DNA of 64,000 bases from Ophiobolus disseminans. Its lineage: Eukaryota; Ascomycota; Dothideomycetes; Pleosporales; Phaeosphaeriaceae. Positions within the stretch are counted from its first letter, which is position 1; the number at the start of each line of letters is the position of its first letter. The notes under the pieces are model-generated. The model saw only the letters and a list, made by a program, of their open reading frames with translations, made no database searches and was not told the origin of the DNA. This document shows, piece by piece, positions 11,811 to 22,040 of this stretch. The position numbers were made by a program, and so were the translations under genes. The stretch spans positions 702,228 through 766,227 of the forward strand of contig MU006223.1 of NCBI GenBank assembly GCA_010093685.1, read 5' to 3'.

Positions 11811-12925
11811 AGTGGTGATGGATTGATTGGTCGAGTACGCGTAAGGATGGGCGGTATACAAGGGTGCCGAATTGGGAAATACAGACTGACTCGAACGACT
11901 CGAACAAGTAACCCTACAAGGACCAGGTGTAGAAGAAACAAAAAAGCGGAGAAAAGCCACGCACGAATTCGATCGACCAGATCCGTATACCCAGCAACTT
12001 GTGCAGGCATCTCGCCCATTTTGTACACCATGTGCGCAGCCCCCTCCTACAACACCATGACGTGCACAACTCCTCCCCCAGCCGTGCACCGGTAGGGATC
12101 GCACGCCCAAAGCAAGCTCAGCACCCTCTCCTTGCGCGCTATGACAGCTTTCAACGGCCTTCTAGCTCTCTCTTCTCGTGCGGCCTCGAGCAATCGGAGA
12201 CATCCACCTGAGTTCACGACTCCGCAATAGGTCAAGGCGAAGGCGTGAACCATCCGCAATGGGACGAGCGGCTGACGCGAGCTGCGAAACGGGCAGCGGG
12301 ATTGCATCATGGGATGTTTTTGGATCGGTGGCGCAGGCGTAGCGCTCGATGGGAATCAGGTTTGGGCGCATACATGACCTCAAGTTGCGACGCCACTGGG
12401 GTGCGGGAGGGCGCTCTAGAGACGCCACCATCGGAAGTCGTTGCGATTGCGTAGGAAAGAATTGTCCGAGGGGGGGTTGGTGGACTAGTTTATGTGAACG
12501 GGTGGCTGGAGCTGGTGGTTAGGTAGATCAAATTAGCCGTTGCCATTGTATTCGAAGAACTTCGCAACTGAGAAATCCTATGTGCGTTAAGGTGTCGAGA
12601 CAAGTAAATTATTCAGATTGTAAACTGTGGTTTGACACGCCGCCATTCAATGTCCAACCAAACTTCTCACGCAGTAATCTCGAATGGGCAAGTCTAGTTA
12701 CATGCGCATGGTTGGTTCGTCCAATACAGCCAAGTCCCGTGTCTCCAAAGTCCAGACTTACCCCACTCCATCCCGTCCCGCCACGAAAATTCAATTTACC
12801 CCACTTGTTCTCCTGATACCTTCTTCCCTTTCATGTTTGTTGTCATCATTGCCTTCGTCGCTGCTTCCTTTATATATTATTAAGATTGCCGTTCATTCAT
12901 CAAATTACACAATTTGACCCCAATC
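11811..12925. other. Intergenic region upstream of aquaporin, with a tRNA-Gly half copy
   Basis: About 1.1 kb lies between the aquaporin start and the tRNA-Gly gene. It should contain the aquaporin promoter. Apart from the truncated tRNA-Gly-like copy near 12510-12545, listed separately, I see nothing coding. Confidence 0.55.
12511..12545 (+). pseudogene. 5'-half tRNA-Gly-like relic
   Basis: The 16 bases at 12530-12545 (AAATTAGCCGTTGCCA) are identical to bases in the intact tRNA-Gly(GCC) gene ~400 bp downstream. The preceding GGTGGTTAGGTAGATC resembles that gene's GGTGGTTTAGTGGTAA with small changes. Similarity stops right after anticodon GCC plus A, which is the exon-intron junction in the intact gene. 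There is no 3' half, so this cannot be a functional tRNA. A chance match is possible given the short length. Confidence 0.5.
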
Positions 12926-13006
12926 GCATCGGTGGTTTAGTGGTAAAATTAGCCGTTGCCACCCAGCAACATCGGCTAGCCCCGGGTTCGATTCCCGGCC
13001 GATGCA
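12926..13006 (+). tRNA. tRNA-Gly(GCC) with a ~10-nt intron
   Basis: A complete cloverleaf can be drawn. The acceptor GCATCGG pairs with CCGATGC and the discriminator is A at 13006. The D-arm/A box is TGGTTTAGTGG. The anticodon stem AGCCG pairs with CGGCT around TT-GCC-A. The T-arm is CCGGG-TTCGATT-CCCGG, with a perfect B box. Between A37 and the 3' stem lies a 10-base insert (about CCCAGCAACA) at the standard nuclear tRNA intron position. Removing it leaves 71 nt, the normal tRNA-Gly length. A T-rich Pol III terminator (TTTGTTTTT) follows within ~15 bases. Confidence 0.95.
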
Positions 13007-13732
13007 ATCGCTTTGTTTTTGCGTTCGTGGGCGTTGTAGCAGTGGTGGTTGAGTTTTGGGTGCATTGGATGGTCACGTGGTTGATATCAGCGACCCCCAT
13101 CACCGAGAAACAACACTTTTTTTGCATAGGAACATAAAGCGGGGTAATTGGAACACAGACTGTGAGAGAATAGAATGTGTCTTTGCTTTAAGATTGTAGT
13201 GTGGTTCCTTTCTATCGTCCCCCACGTCGAAATATCGCGCGACACTTATTCTAGGTTCATTAGTCTAAAAGGGACAATCATCTCCCCTCTCTCGGAAAAT
13301 CGCGAAAGCTAGAGACAAAGATACAGACTCCTGTATGTATACAATCACTTTTTAGATTTTAGATTAGCTTTTATATACGTAGATGTAACTGTTAAGCTTA
13401 ATCCTTTTTACAACTTTCATGATGTACTGAGAGCCCCTGTTCGATATCTGCGAACGCATGCTCAAATCTATGCGCGGTTGTGTTGAACGATGCGATTGCA
13501 GGCATTGAGTCTGTTTCCTTGTGAGCTTTGCTTCTCTTCTTGCCGCGTGTAACACCACCGCTATCAGGAATCACATTAGTGTTAGACTTGTGATTGGCGG
13601 AGGCAATTATAACATCTACGATTCGGAGCAACTGCGCTCTAAGTCATAACATTTCCTAATTCAAATTGTTCAATCGTCTTCTTGTAACGCTAAATTAATC
13701 GAAAATCTACCAACAACGTACTTCTTTCCCCC
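13007..13732. other. AT-rich intergenic region
   Basis: About 0.7 kb lies between the tRNA-Gly gene and the stop of the PhyH-type gene. It starts with the tRNA terminator and becomes AT-rich from about 13320. No gene is supported. Confidence 0.55.
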
Positions 13733-14874
13733 CTACTCCCCCTCCGCAAAGAAGCCCACATCCCCACTCTCCCTCCCCAACGCCACTAACCTCTCCCTCA
13801 TCCCCCTCGCCCTCCCCACCCAGTCCCCGTCCTCATCTCCCAGATCCCATTTCGCCGCCCACTCCCCAACGCCATGCTGCAGCACATTCCTCGCCCTCTG
13901 CGTCCCCGCCTCCCTAGACCCAATACTACCATGCAGCGTCATGCGCTCCTTCGCAGCATCATATACGCCGCGATGCAGTATATTGTTATTATAAAACGCG
14001 ACCTCACCTGCTTTTAAGCGCACCGTGATTTGCCCCGGTAAATGCGCTTCGTACGGGTCTGCAGCGCGCTCTATGGGCGTGCGTGCGCGCTTATGTGAAC
14101 CAGGTACGAGTACGAGGCTTGAATCGTCGTAGAGAGCGAGATTCCACTGCGCATGCCAGCCCGGTTTATCCAATCTCTCAGACTCCTCCTCGCTCGTCGC
14201 CGTCACGGGAATATCGTCGCGATGCCATCTTAATTCAAACGCCCGCGTCGGACGCACGAGCATATTGTACAACTCCATGGTCAAATCCTTTTCCTCACAG
14301 CCAATCAAGACTTGCACGTATTTCAGTAACTCGGCATCGAAGTAGCTGCGCGCGAAGACGAGGTGATCCGGGTTATCGGGGTGCAGCAGGTGTTGCACGC
14401 CCCATATTCCGGCGCTGGCGTCGTGCGGCCAGGGCGGGAATTGCTTGGGCAGCGTCCGTATGTAGGGCCATGTTCCTGTGCGTGCGGCGGAAGTGATGCG
14501 CGATGCGGCGGCGCGTAGGGCGGAGAGGTCGAAGGTGGGGAAGAGGGAGGCGGGGAGGATGACGAAGCCGTCGCGGTCGAGGGCGCTGCGTGCGGCGGTG
14601 TAGGGGTCAGAGGAGGACGGAGTTATGTTGTGCATTGTGTCTGAGGGATGGTGGTTAGTTGTACGAGGAGGGGGAGGAGAGATTTTCTTACGCTACCTTT
14701 GTGGCCTTTTTGGTCGGACTTGGGGTCTGAGCTATCTGCCTTTGAAGTATCTGGTGCCTTCTCGGGAGACTCTTCTGCAGGTGGATCCATCGCGAAGGGG
14801 AGAGATATGGTGGCTTTTGCGCTGGGCTTGTGGCCACCTTTGTCGGGCTGATGCAGGTGTTCTGTGAAAGGCAT
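13733..14874 (-). CDS. Phytanoyl-CoA dioxygenase (PhyH)-like Fe(II)/2-oxoglutarate oxygenase
   Basis: I model two exons, 14874-14697 and 14640-13733 (361 residues), across a 56-bp intron with a GTAGCG donor, an ACTAACC branch site and a CTCAG acceptor in phase. The shorter alternative starts at the ATG at 14635 (300 residues). The catalytic half shows a PhyH double-stranded beta-helix. The iron ligands are H and D of RWHRDD (about 199 and 201), the distal His is in NNNILHRGVYD (about 282), and an Arg ten residues later can hold 2-oxoglutarate. LVLVPGSHKR is also typical of the family. The N-terminal extension is hydrophilic, rich in Lys, Asp, Ser and Pro, and lacks a known domain. The substrate is unknown. 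Fungal members hydroxylate varied small molecules. Confidence 0.83.
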
Positions 14875-15258
14875 GTTGGAGTTGACCGAGGGGAATTAAG
14901 AATATGAGATTAATATTGATGTGTCTTGGTCCTATATAGAAATTGCCTGTCCTTGTCGCAGGTTGAGTGTTGTCGCAATGAAACACAAACAGCTACCCCG
15001 CGTGCTTCGTTCCACCATGTCATGCTTCGAGTCAGTGTGTGAGAGGCCCCACCTGTCAACCAAGTCATGACATGATGTCGCTCGAGAATGCGGTGAAAAG
15101 GGTATGTTGCCCAATGATGCTGAAATGCTTCAAAGCATATAAGTAATGGGACTGGACTTGTGTCCACACTACTCTCTCCTCCACTCCAATATCTCCACAC
15201 CCTTCAACACCTACCCATCAAACCACACCCATCCATGACCATCCCATGACCATCCCCC
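14875..15258. other. Intergenic region
   Basis: A 384-bp stretch between the PhyH-type gene's upstream start and the stop of the rhodopsin-domain gene. It should contain a promoter and a 3' UTR. No gene is seen. Confidence 0.55.
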
Positions 15259-16672
15259 TTACTCCTCCGTCACCATATACTCCCTCGTTTTCAGAATAGC
15301 AATCCCACCATCGACCCTAACCCCCCTCTCCCTTCCCCCTTTCCGCTCCTCACCCTCCACCTCCCCATCCTTCTTAACAATCGCCTCATCACTCGCCCAC
15401 GCCATCCCCATCGTATCCATCGGAATACTCAACGGATGCTTGAACCCACTCTTCTTCCTGTTCTCGCGCGTCCTACTACCATACCCATCCAACGGATAAC
15501 TCCTCGCCGTATGACTCGGATGCGACGACGACAGCCCGAGCGCAGCGTTGGACCAGCGCTTCAGCAGCGGAAAGACCATGGGCGCGTTGCTGACGAGCAT
15601 TGCGACGAAGGATTCGCGGACGGACCATTGCCCGGATTCGGAGGGGGATGTGGGTGGGACCTATGGGGTGTTAGTGGGATAGGTGGAGAGGGGGGAGGGG
15701 ACAGACGGTTACGAGTGTGACGCAGCGGAGTATGCCGAATATGACGACGATCCAGCCGCCGCTGAAGAGTATGAAGAGGGAGATTTTCTTCTTGAGGTTG
15801 AGTTTGGCTTTGCAGATGATCTGAGGGCTGGTTAGCAACGCTAACAAAATGATGTGGGACGTACGGGTATTGGGATGGCCATGAGATATATGTCTGTAAC
15901 GGTGTTGAGGGCCGTGATGAAGCACACGTTTAGCGTTGATGCGCCGGGGTAGCAGTTGTCTAACACATCGAGTTAGTCACTGTGTCGATGCATTGTATGC
16001 ATGCAGCTTACTCCCTGGATCAGGATAGATCTGCCACTGGCGATTGAGTGGCCAGCACTTGAACAGGATCATGCACACAGCAGCGAGGTATGTTGTCCCA
16101 TTGAGCAGCCAAGCCACTTTGATGCGCATGTCCATCTTCCGGAGGCCGTTTCTGCCGTGCATGTTAGCAAATTGACATAATTCTGAAAGCCAGCAGTAAG
16201 AACAACTCACGTCATCCTCGAATAGTAGATCGTCCAACACCCCTTCAGCGTCCAAATCAAGCCCGTATACATAAACCACCCAACAACATGCCCCTTCGAG
16301 CCCCTTACCGCATGCTGCCAGTTCACATCACCCGGCGCGCTAGCCTTGCGTTGCTCCGACGAGAAATTGTTATTCCCCATGCCCTTCCACGCAGCGACGA
16401 TGAGGTGCGCAGCAAGCGTCTCAACGACGTAGAAGATCTAACGTGATCAATACCAAGGTCTTCAAAAGGGTGTAAGAAGAGCCACTTACCCCAGCAACAA
16501 CAACCAAGAAATCATCTAACGTCATGCCCCGGAAGCCCACCTGCGTGGCTCGGAAGTACAAGCGCAGACAGATGAAGCATATGCCAATGGCAAGCTCTGT
16601 CCATGCTTCGGCGATGAAACTCTGCGGGCCTTGCATGGTGTGGGCTAGTAGGGAGGAGTGCAATGCTGACAA
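15259..16672 (-). CDS. Fungal-rhodopsin-domain integral membrane protein
   Basis: Six exons: 16672-16490, 16437-16211, 16151-16012, 15959-15865, 15820-15713 and 15660-15259. All are in phase, giving 384 residues. There are about seven hydrophobic segments, among them LAIGICFICLRLYFR, GWFMYTGLIWTLKG, WLLNGTTYLAAVCMILF and LFILFSGGWIVVIFGILRC. Motifs of the fungal rhodopsin-like family are present: CPLNRQW-like CWPLNRQWQIYPDPG, then NCYPGASTLNVCFITALNTVTDIYLMAIPIP and LKKKISLFILFSGG. The cytoplasmic tail (about 270-384) is basic and Ser-rich. These proteins are commonly annotated as PTH11-like or SAT4-like and their ligands are mostly unknown. The Lys that binds retinal in true rhodopsins is not recognisable. 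A slightly later ATG (16636) is also possible as start. Confidence 0.87.
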
Positions 16673-17897
16673 TGGTTCTACGCTCAGATAGATTGAAACT
16701 TGCTGGGCAGTGTGGACGGAGTATCAAGACCCCAAAGTTTAGCATAGCCCGTTTTTATACGCCACTTCATAACATCGACAAGCACATCTCATCTCATCTT
16801 CCAATCCCCGGGGAACGCATCCGAAAGCAATACATGCTGCTTGCCGTCGCAGTTTCAGTGCCCTACTCTTTCCGCACGAAATTGACCATCGATACCCACT
16901 GTCAATGCCATTCCAAATTACCTCTTCCTGTTTCCGCGAGACGGTTGTTCCATTTCGCTGTGCTCCTTTTTTCGGGTTCAGTGTCGGTACGGCTGAGCGT
17001 CGTTTGCTAGCCGGAATCACAAACGCAGCCAATGCGCGACTAGGGGAATATGCCAATCTTGGTTCATCACAAACGGTGTTGGACTGGTGGGACGGCGAGG
17101 CGTATTGTTCGTTTGCATGCCTGTGTATCTTCGCTGCTTTTGCTTTCAGCTGTGACGGAGTGAAACTCGTTAGATGCTCAATTTTGGCGAACTAAAGTTC
17201 TGATATTGTGCGACAGCCGGACCTCTCGTATTCGATTAGTTTGTGATTTGGATCGATGGGATGGAAGAACATGCCTACCACATATTCATGGCTTGCGGTC
17301 ACACTGAGGTGTTCATGCATGCAAAGTCGCTGTTCTCCAACCCCCGAATAAAATACATGCAACGCTCGTCGTTATCTCGCAAGAACGACCCCGCTGCTGT
17401 AGATACCAATGCAGATTACCATGCATTGTGTGACAGCCACTGGCCATGGATGAAGCTTACGAACAGGGGCACGGCGGGGGCGGCCCGGTACGACCAAGCT
17501 GTCATCCATTTCCGGCCACTTCGTGCGACCCTCCTGCATGCAAGCGAATTCTCCGTTTGGTCTATGGGAAGGGTAAGCCCGCTGGGACTGGGTGGCGCGC
17601 CGACACATGGTATGGATGTAGAACCGGAACGGCAATTGTTGTTGCGAGTTGGCGAAACACCTTGCAGCCTTGATCGGTACGCGTAGAACGAATCCAATGA
17701 AGCAAGAGCATGTCTCTCCACAACCCTATCACGGCCATGAACGATCATATTGCGGCGTGGCCTTGCAATAATTGCCCTTCAATGCATTTGGGCATGAATC
17801 GATTCGTCTGCAGCGGGCAAGGCTGCAGGACCTCATATAATATGTACCCTGCAGCCTTCCAATTGCAACGAGCAGGCAACACCTACACACTCCCATC
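16673..17897. other. Intergenic region between divergent genes
   Basis: About 1.2 kb lies between the rhodopsin-domain gene and the P450. It presumably holds both promoters. A 147-codon open frame (17243-17686) has no recognisable motif and overlaps frames on the other strand, so I do not call it. Confidence 0.5.
17821..17856. promoter_or_regulatory. Inverted repeat flanking a TATA-like element, P450 promoter
   Basis: GGCTGCAGG (17821-17829) and CCTGCAGCC (17848-17856) form a perfect 9-bp inverted repeat. The 18 bases between them include an AT-only run, ATATAATAT. The element lies about 40-75 bp upstream of the P450 ATG (17898), a sensible place for a core promoter. Each arm contains CTGCAG, and a third CTGCAG occurs at about 17810. 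No binding protein is implied. Confidence 0.4.
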
Positions 17898-19746
17898 ATG
17901 GCTCTCCCTCTGTACACTCTCCTTACAGCTCTCGTAGCTGTGGTCGTCTACCAGCTCAGCAAGATCGGTCGACGGCCAAAGGGCTACCCGCCTGGTCCGC
18001 CCACGCTGCCCCTGATTGGCAACCTGCACTTGATGCCCAAGGAGAAACCGCATCTGCAGTTCAAGAAATGGGCCGAGGAGTATGGACCGGTGTATTCCTT
18101 GATCCTGGGTACCAAGGTGATGATTGTGCTGTCGTCGGATAAGGCTGTCAAGGACTTGTTGGACAGGAGGAGTGGCATCTACTCTTCGCGCCCGGATATG
18201 TATCTTGGTCGCATCGCGAGTGGAGGTCTGCGCATGCTGCTTATGGTAAAATCTGTGCTCCGGTCGAGCTTGACGCTGTTTCGCTGACTCTCCTAGGAAT
18301 ACGGCGAGCAATGGCGCATGATCCGCAAAATCGTACACAACAACCTGAACATCAGAGCCGCGCGAACATACGTCCCATACCAAGACCTCGAAAACAAAGC
18401 CCTGCTTCATGGTCTCCTGGATGAGCCGCACCTCTTCATCGACCATATACGCCGCTACACCAACTCCCTGACCACGCAGATGATCTTCGGGTTTCGCACA
18501 ACCAGTATCGACGACCCGAAGCTGAAGCAACTTTACCATGTAAGACCAGCTGTCTGCAATCCTAAAATTCGCTAACATATTTTCCAGGGCTTCGATAAAT
18601 TCTCCCAGCTCATGGGCAGCGAAGGCGCAGCTCTCCTCGACCTCTTCCCCATTCTGCGTGCCTTGCCGGATTTCATGCTGCCCCTGCGCCGCTACGCCAA
18701 GAAGTTGCATGAAAAGGAGAGCGAGCTGTACGTGGGGCACTGGCTGAATGTCAAGAAAGCTATCAAGAATGGCACCGCAAAGCCATGCTTCTGTCTCGAT
18801 TTAGTCCGGGCACAAGACGAGCAAGGATTCTCTGATCCGCTGGCTGGATATGTTAGCGGATCACTCCTGGAAGCAGGGTCTGACACGACGAGTGCTACGC
18901 TTATTGGGTGTATGTATGCCACCCGGAAAGAGTTCGTGAGCTGACAGTTCGCAGTTGTTCAGGCTATGGTTCTCTTCCCTGAGGTAGCCAAAGCTGGACA
19001 AGAAGAGCTCGATCGCGTCTGTGGAGACCGTATGCCGACGCTCGAAGACGTTCCGGAATTACCCTTTATCCGCGGCTGCGTCAAGGAGAGTCTGCGCTGG
19101 ATGCCGACGGACATAGTGGGCGTTCCGCATGCCGTCATTCGCGACGACGAATATGAAGGTTACACGATTCCCAAGGGGGCTGGCGTGATGTGTGAGTGAA
19201 CTCCGTGTTTGGTGTACTGTGGGTGGAAATGAATACTGACGGCTTCGTGTTCATATAGGGAATGTCTGGGCCATCCACAACGATCCTCAGCGACATCCCG
19301 ACCCCCGACGCTTCGATCCAATGCGCTACGCCGACGACGACCAGACAGCCGCGGAAGCTGCGAACAATGCAGATGCCTCCCAGCGCGATCATTTCGTTTT
19401 CGGTGCTGGGCGACGTCTATGCCAGGGCATGCATATAGCAGAGCGATCGCTGTTCCTCGCCATTTCTCGGCTGCTATGGGCATTTGACTTGCGCACTGCA
19501 CGCAATGAATACGGCGTGGAGGTGGTGCCTGATGCAGAAGATTTGACGGAAGGACTTCTGATCCAGCCGAAGCCGTTCCCAGCTAGCATTGTGCCGAGGA
19601 GTGATGACAAAGCTGAGAAGGTGAGGGAAGAATGGGAGAAGATGGAAGAGTTGCTGGACGAAGAGATGCAGTGGAATGTGCTGCCAGAGGGCTTGATCTG
19701 GAAGGAGTACAAGAAGGCTGCCGAGGTTGATTTGGAGGAAGTATGA
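17898..19746 (+). CDS. Cytochrome P450 monooxygenase (microsomal, fungal)
   Basis: Five exons, 17898-18245, 18297-18539, 18588-18909, 18955-19191 and 19259-19746, give 545 residues. An N-terminal membrane anchor (LYTLLTALVAVVVYQL) is followed by the proline hinge YPPGPPTLPLIGN. The I-helix oxygen-activation motif is EAGSDTT, the K-helix ExxR is KESLR (about 349-352), and the heme loop is FGAGRRLCQG with the axial Cys at about 438. All key residues are intact. The sequence belongs to the E-class group I fungal P450s often annotated as O-methylsterigmatocystin-oxidoreductase-like, but that name says nothing about its real substrate. A charged ~50-residue C-terminal tail follows the usual end. 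No synthase gene lies nearby, so a biosynthetic cluster is not supported. Confidence 0.92.
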
Positions 19747-19977
19747 GTATGCGCAGTCAGGGAGACGTAGTACCTGTACTCGTCATTGAATCTCATCATG
19801 ATAGTGCTGACTACATAAGCCTGGGTATCAGCACCTAGTCGTAATGGAATAGAAAGTCGCATCCCATGGCATCTTCCCTCATCATCGTCCCAAGATCGTC
19901 ATCGCAAGTGGTCGTATATCACTGAGCGCCACCTCTATCGTCAAATCCTCATATAGTAAACCGTCCTCCCCATTTCT

Positions 19978-21753
19978 TCATTCTTGCGGGCCGGTAACCT
20001 CTGCGCCCAAAGCACCAGCAGCCAACCCACCGAGGCCACCCGCAAAAGTGAGGAATAGAGCGAGCGCAGTGGACTCTCCACCATGCACAACGTCTAGCTC
20101 GCCTGTCGCTCCGTCAGCCTCGGTCTCTGCGACGGCCCGCTTTGTAGAAGCAGAAGGCTGGTATGCCGACTCTCCATCCGATTCGTAATCCACATGCAGT
20201 TTACGTGCGGTGGTGATGGATTCTGTATCTGAGTCGAGATCCACACTTCGCGTTCCTCTTCTTGTGCTACGCCTAACTGATGCGGTCGCAGGCGCAGTGG
20301 TACCATTAACAGCTGCCCTGTTCTTAGCAGGTCTTCCACGCTTCCTCGGTGTTGTGGTCTCAACGACAGGTTCAGGCTCAGGTTCCGAGTGAAGATCAGG
20401 GAGTCGCTTCACCTCGTCTTCGAAGGCCACATGCTTCTCGTGCTTGGGAACAAGGAAAGATAGAACACTGTTCTCAAGGATAGCGTCAACGTCCAGGTTG
20501 CGGGTGAAGGTCCAGGCCAAAAGGCTGATTGTCGTGAAGAGGACATCCAGACTGGTCACGCTGATAATGGGGTGCGCGCTGATATGCTTCACCCGGCGAG
20601 CGGTATTGCTGATTCCAGCCAGTATGCGGTTTGATCTCGGCTTCTCGTCTGTGAGGCCGACCTTGTTGGTAATATCCGTGAATACGTCCCATGCTGTGTG
20701 ATGCTGTTGGGGTGTATTTGCCGAGACGTTGGTGTAAAACACGCGCCAGTATAGCATGAAAGCAGCAACCGAGAGGAAGTAGAAGGTCTTGGCGTACGAG
20801 CGATGCGCGGCTGTCTTGGAAGTGTGCTGGCGGCCGAGACTCACTGGCATGATCTAGTCACTGTCAGTAATGTAACGAGACAATTGACCGCACAACTGAC
20901 CTGTGGCGCAAATGCCAGGAACAAGGGAACGGCTATGTTTCCGAATCGTATTGCGCTCAGAATGCGCGGGTCCATCTTAAGCGTCAGTATAGTGGGGAGA
21001 CCGTTGAGGACAGACAGCGATATGGCAATGGGTACGTAGTAGACGAGAGGCGAGGGTACAAATAAGGCGTCGTGGAGCGGCGTATCGTCGCGGTGGAGGG
21101 TCAATGGCGTGTAGAGGATGGTGACGAAGAACAAGCTTAGCGCATAGCCCAGGCTGCCGGTCGCACCCAATACCACGAATGAAGCGATCGTGGATGGCCG
21201 AAGGTTGCGTCTGTGGCCTACGTCGAATTAGCAAGCTGACTACCCGTAGAGATGTAGTAGGTGTAAGGTTACCCTCAGCGCCGAAGAAGATTGCGCTTGC
21301 CATCAGACCGATGAAGTGCTGGCTGGTGTACAAGAAGCCTGCTGGAGTGGATACAGCAACGCTGTCCGACACCTTCCTCAGATCAATGTCGTAGATCCAG
21401 TCGCCCAGATACCAGCGCCCGTCACTGCCATACGGGCCGCTCCATATGCCATTGGGGGGCTCGACGTCCCCGGCCCTGGCCCATTGCATGTAGGATCCAG
21501 CACGCCAGAGTACGGCGAATGTTGTCACCGACGCCAGCGAGAGCGCGGCGAGCAGGGAGAAGAGGATGGCGTAGTTGCGGCGCAACGGCTGCTGGGAGCG
21601 CGTCGCAGTCGTGGGAGGTAACGATTTGGCAGCGCGACGGGCGATGAGCAGCACGTGTGCGGTGAGGCCAATGACGAGGGCGATCTGGCCGCCAAAAGGC
21701 GCATATGCGAAGAGGTTGTTGCGCGCATGGGCGTCAGGCTCGACGGGAGCCAT
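19978..21753 (-). CDS. Multipass membrane protein with C-terminal AT-hook-like motif, function unknown
   Basis: Three exons, 21753-21273, 21217-20901 and 20853-19978, joined in phase, give 557 residues. The first ~300 residues contain several hydrophobic segments (for example QIALVIGLTAHVLLIA, YAILFSLLAALSLASVTTF, GYALSLFFVTILYTPL, YYVPIAISLSVLNGL and TFYFLSVAAFMLYWRVFY), and another lies at about 363-382. The region after ~400 is hydrophilic and acidic, with PRKRGRPAKN at about 435-444, a canonical AT-hook core (RGRP) flanked by basic residues. A final hydrophobic segment, LALFLTFAGGLGGLAAGALG, lies near the C-terminus. I do not recognise the family. It shares a 287-bp upstream region with SWC5, which is transcribed the other way. 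Confidence 0.78.
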
Positions 21754-22040
21754 GGTGGTGGTCGGTTCGAAGCGCGGTGCGATGGTAATCAATGGACGTG
21801 TATGCGCATGTGTGAGGGTGGCTGTCGGCGCAGGGTGGGCGGCATGCCGTCTTGTTTTGATTCTGGGACGCGCCTGCCCTGTCCTGTCGCATGCACATGC
21901 GACCCCACACACGTCACTGCCGCTCTGGAGATCCCCGGCGCGCTAGCCACCGTTAGCGGTGCATCTGGCGCGTCGCCATTTTGGTGTCCGCATCGCATCG
22001 CGACCCGCAACGGCCAGACGCCCTCTGATTCGACACCACC

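Noticed and set aside
17243..17686. 147-codon plus-strand frame upstream of the P450
   Set aside because: No family resemblance, and a minus-strand frame of similar length overlaps it.
17883..18740. 285-codon frame antisense to the P450
   Set aside because: It is a shadow of the P450 coding strand, whose heme and ExxR motifs prove the sense frame.
13733..21753. Possible secondary-metabolite cluster (dioxygenase, rhodopsin-domain protein, P450)
   Set aside because: No polyketide synthase, NRPS, terpene cyclase or pathway regulator is present, and housekeeping genes follow closely.
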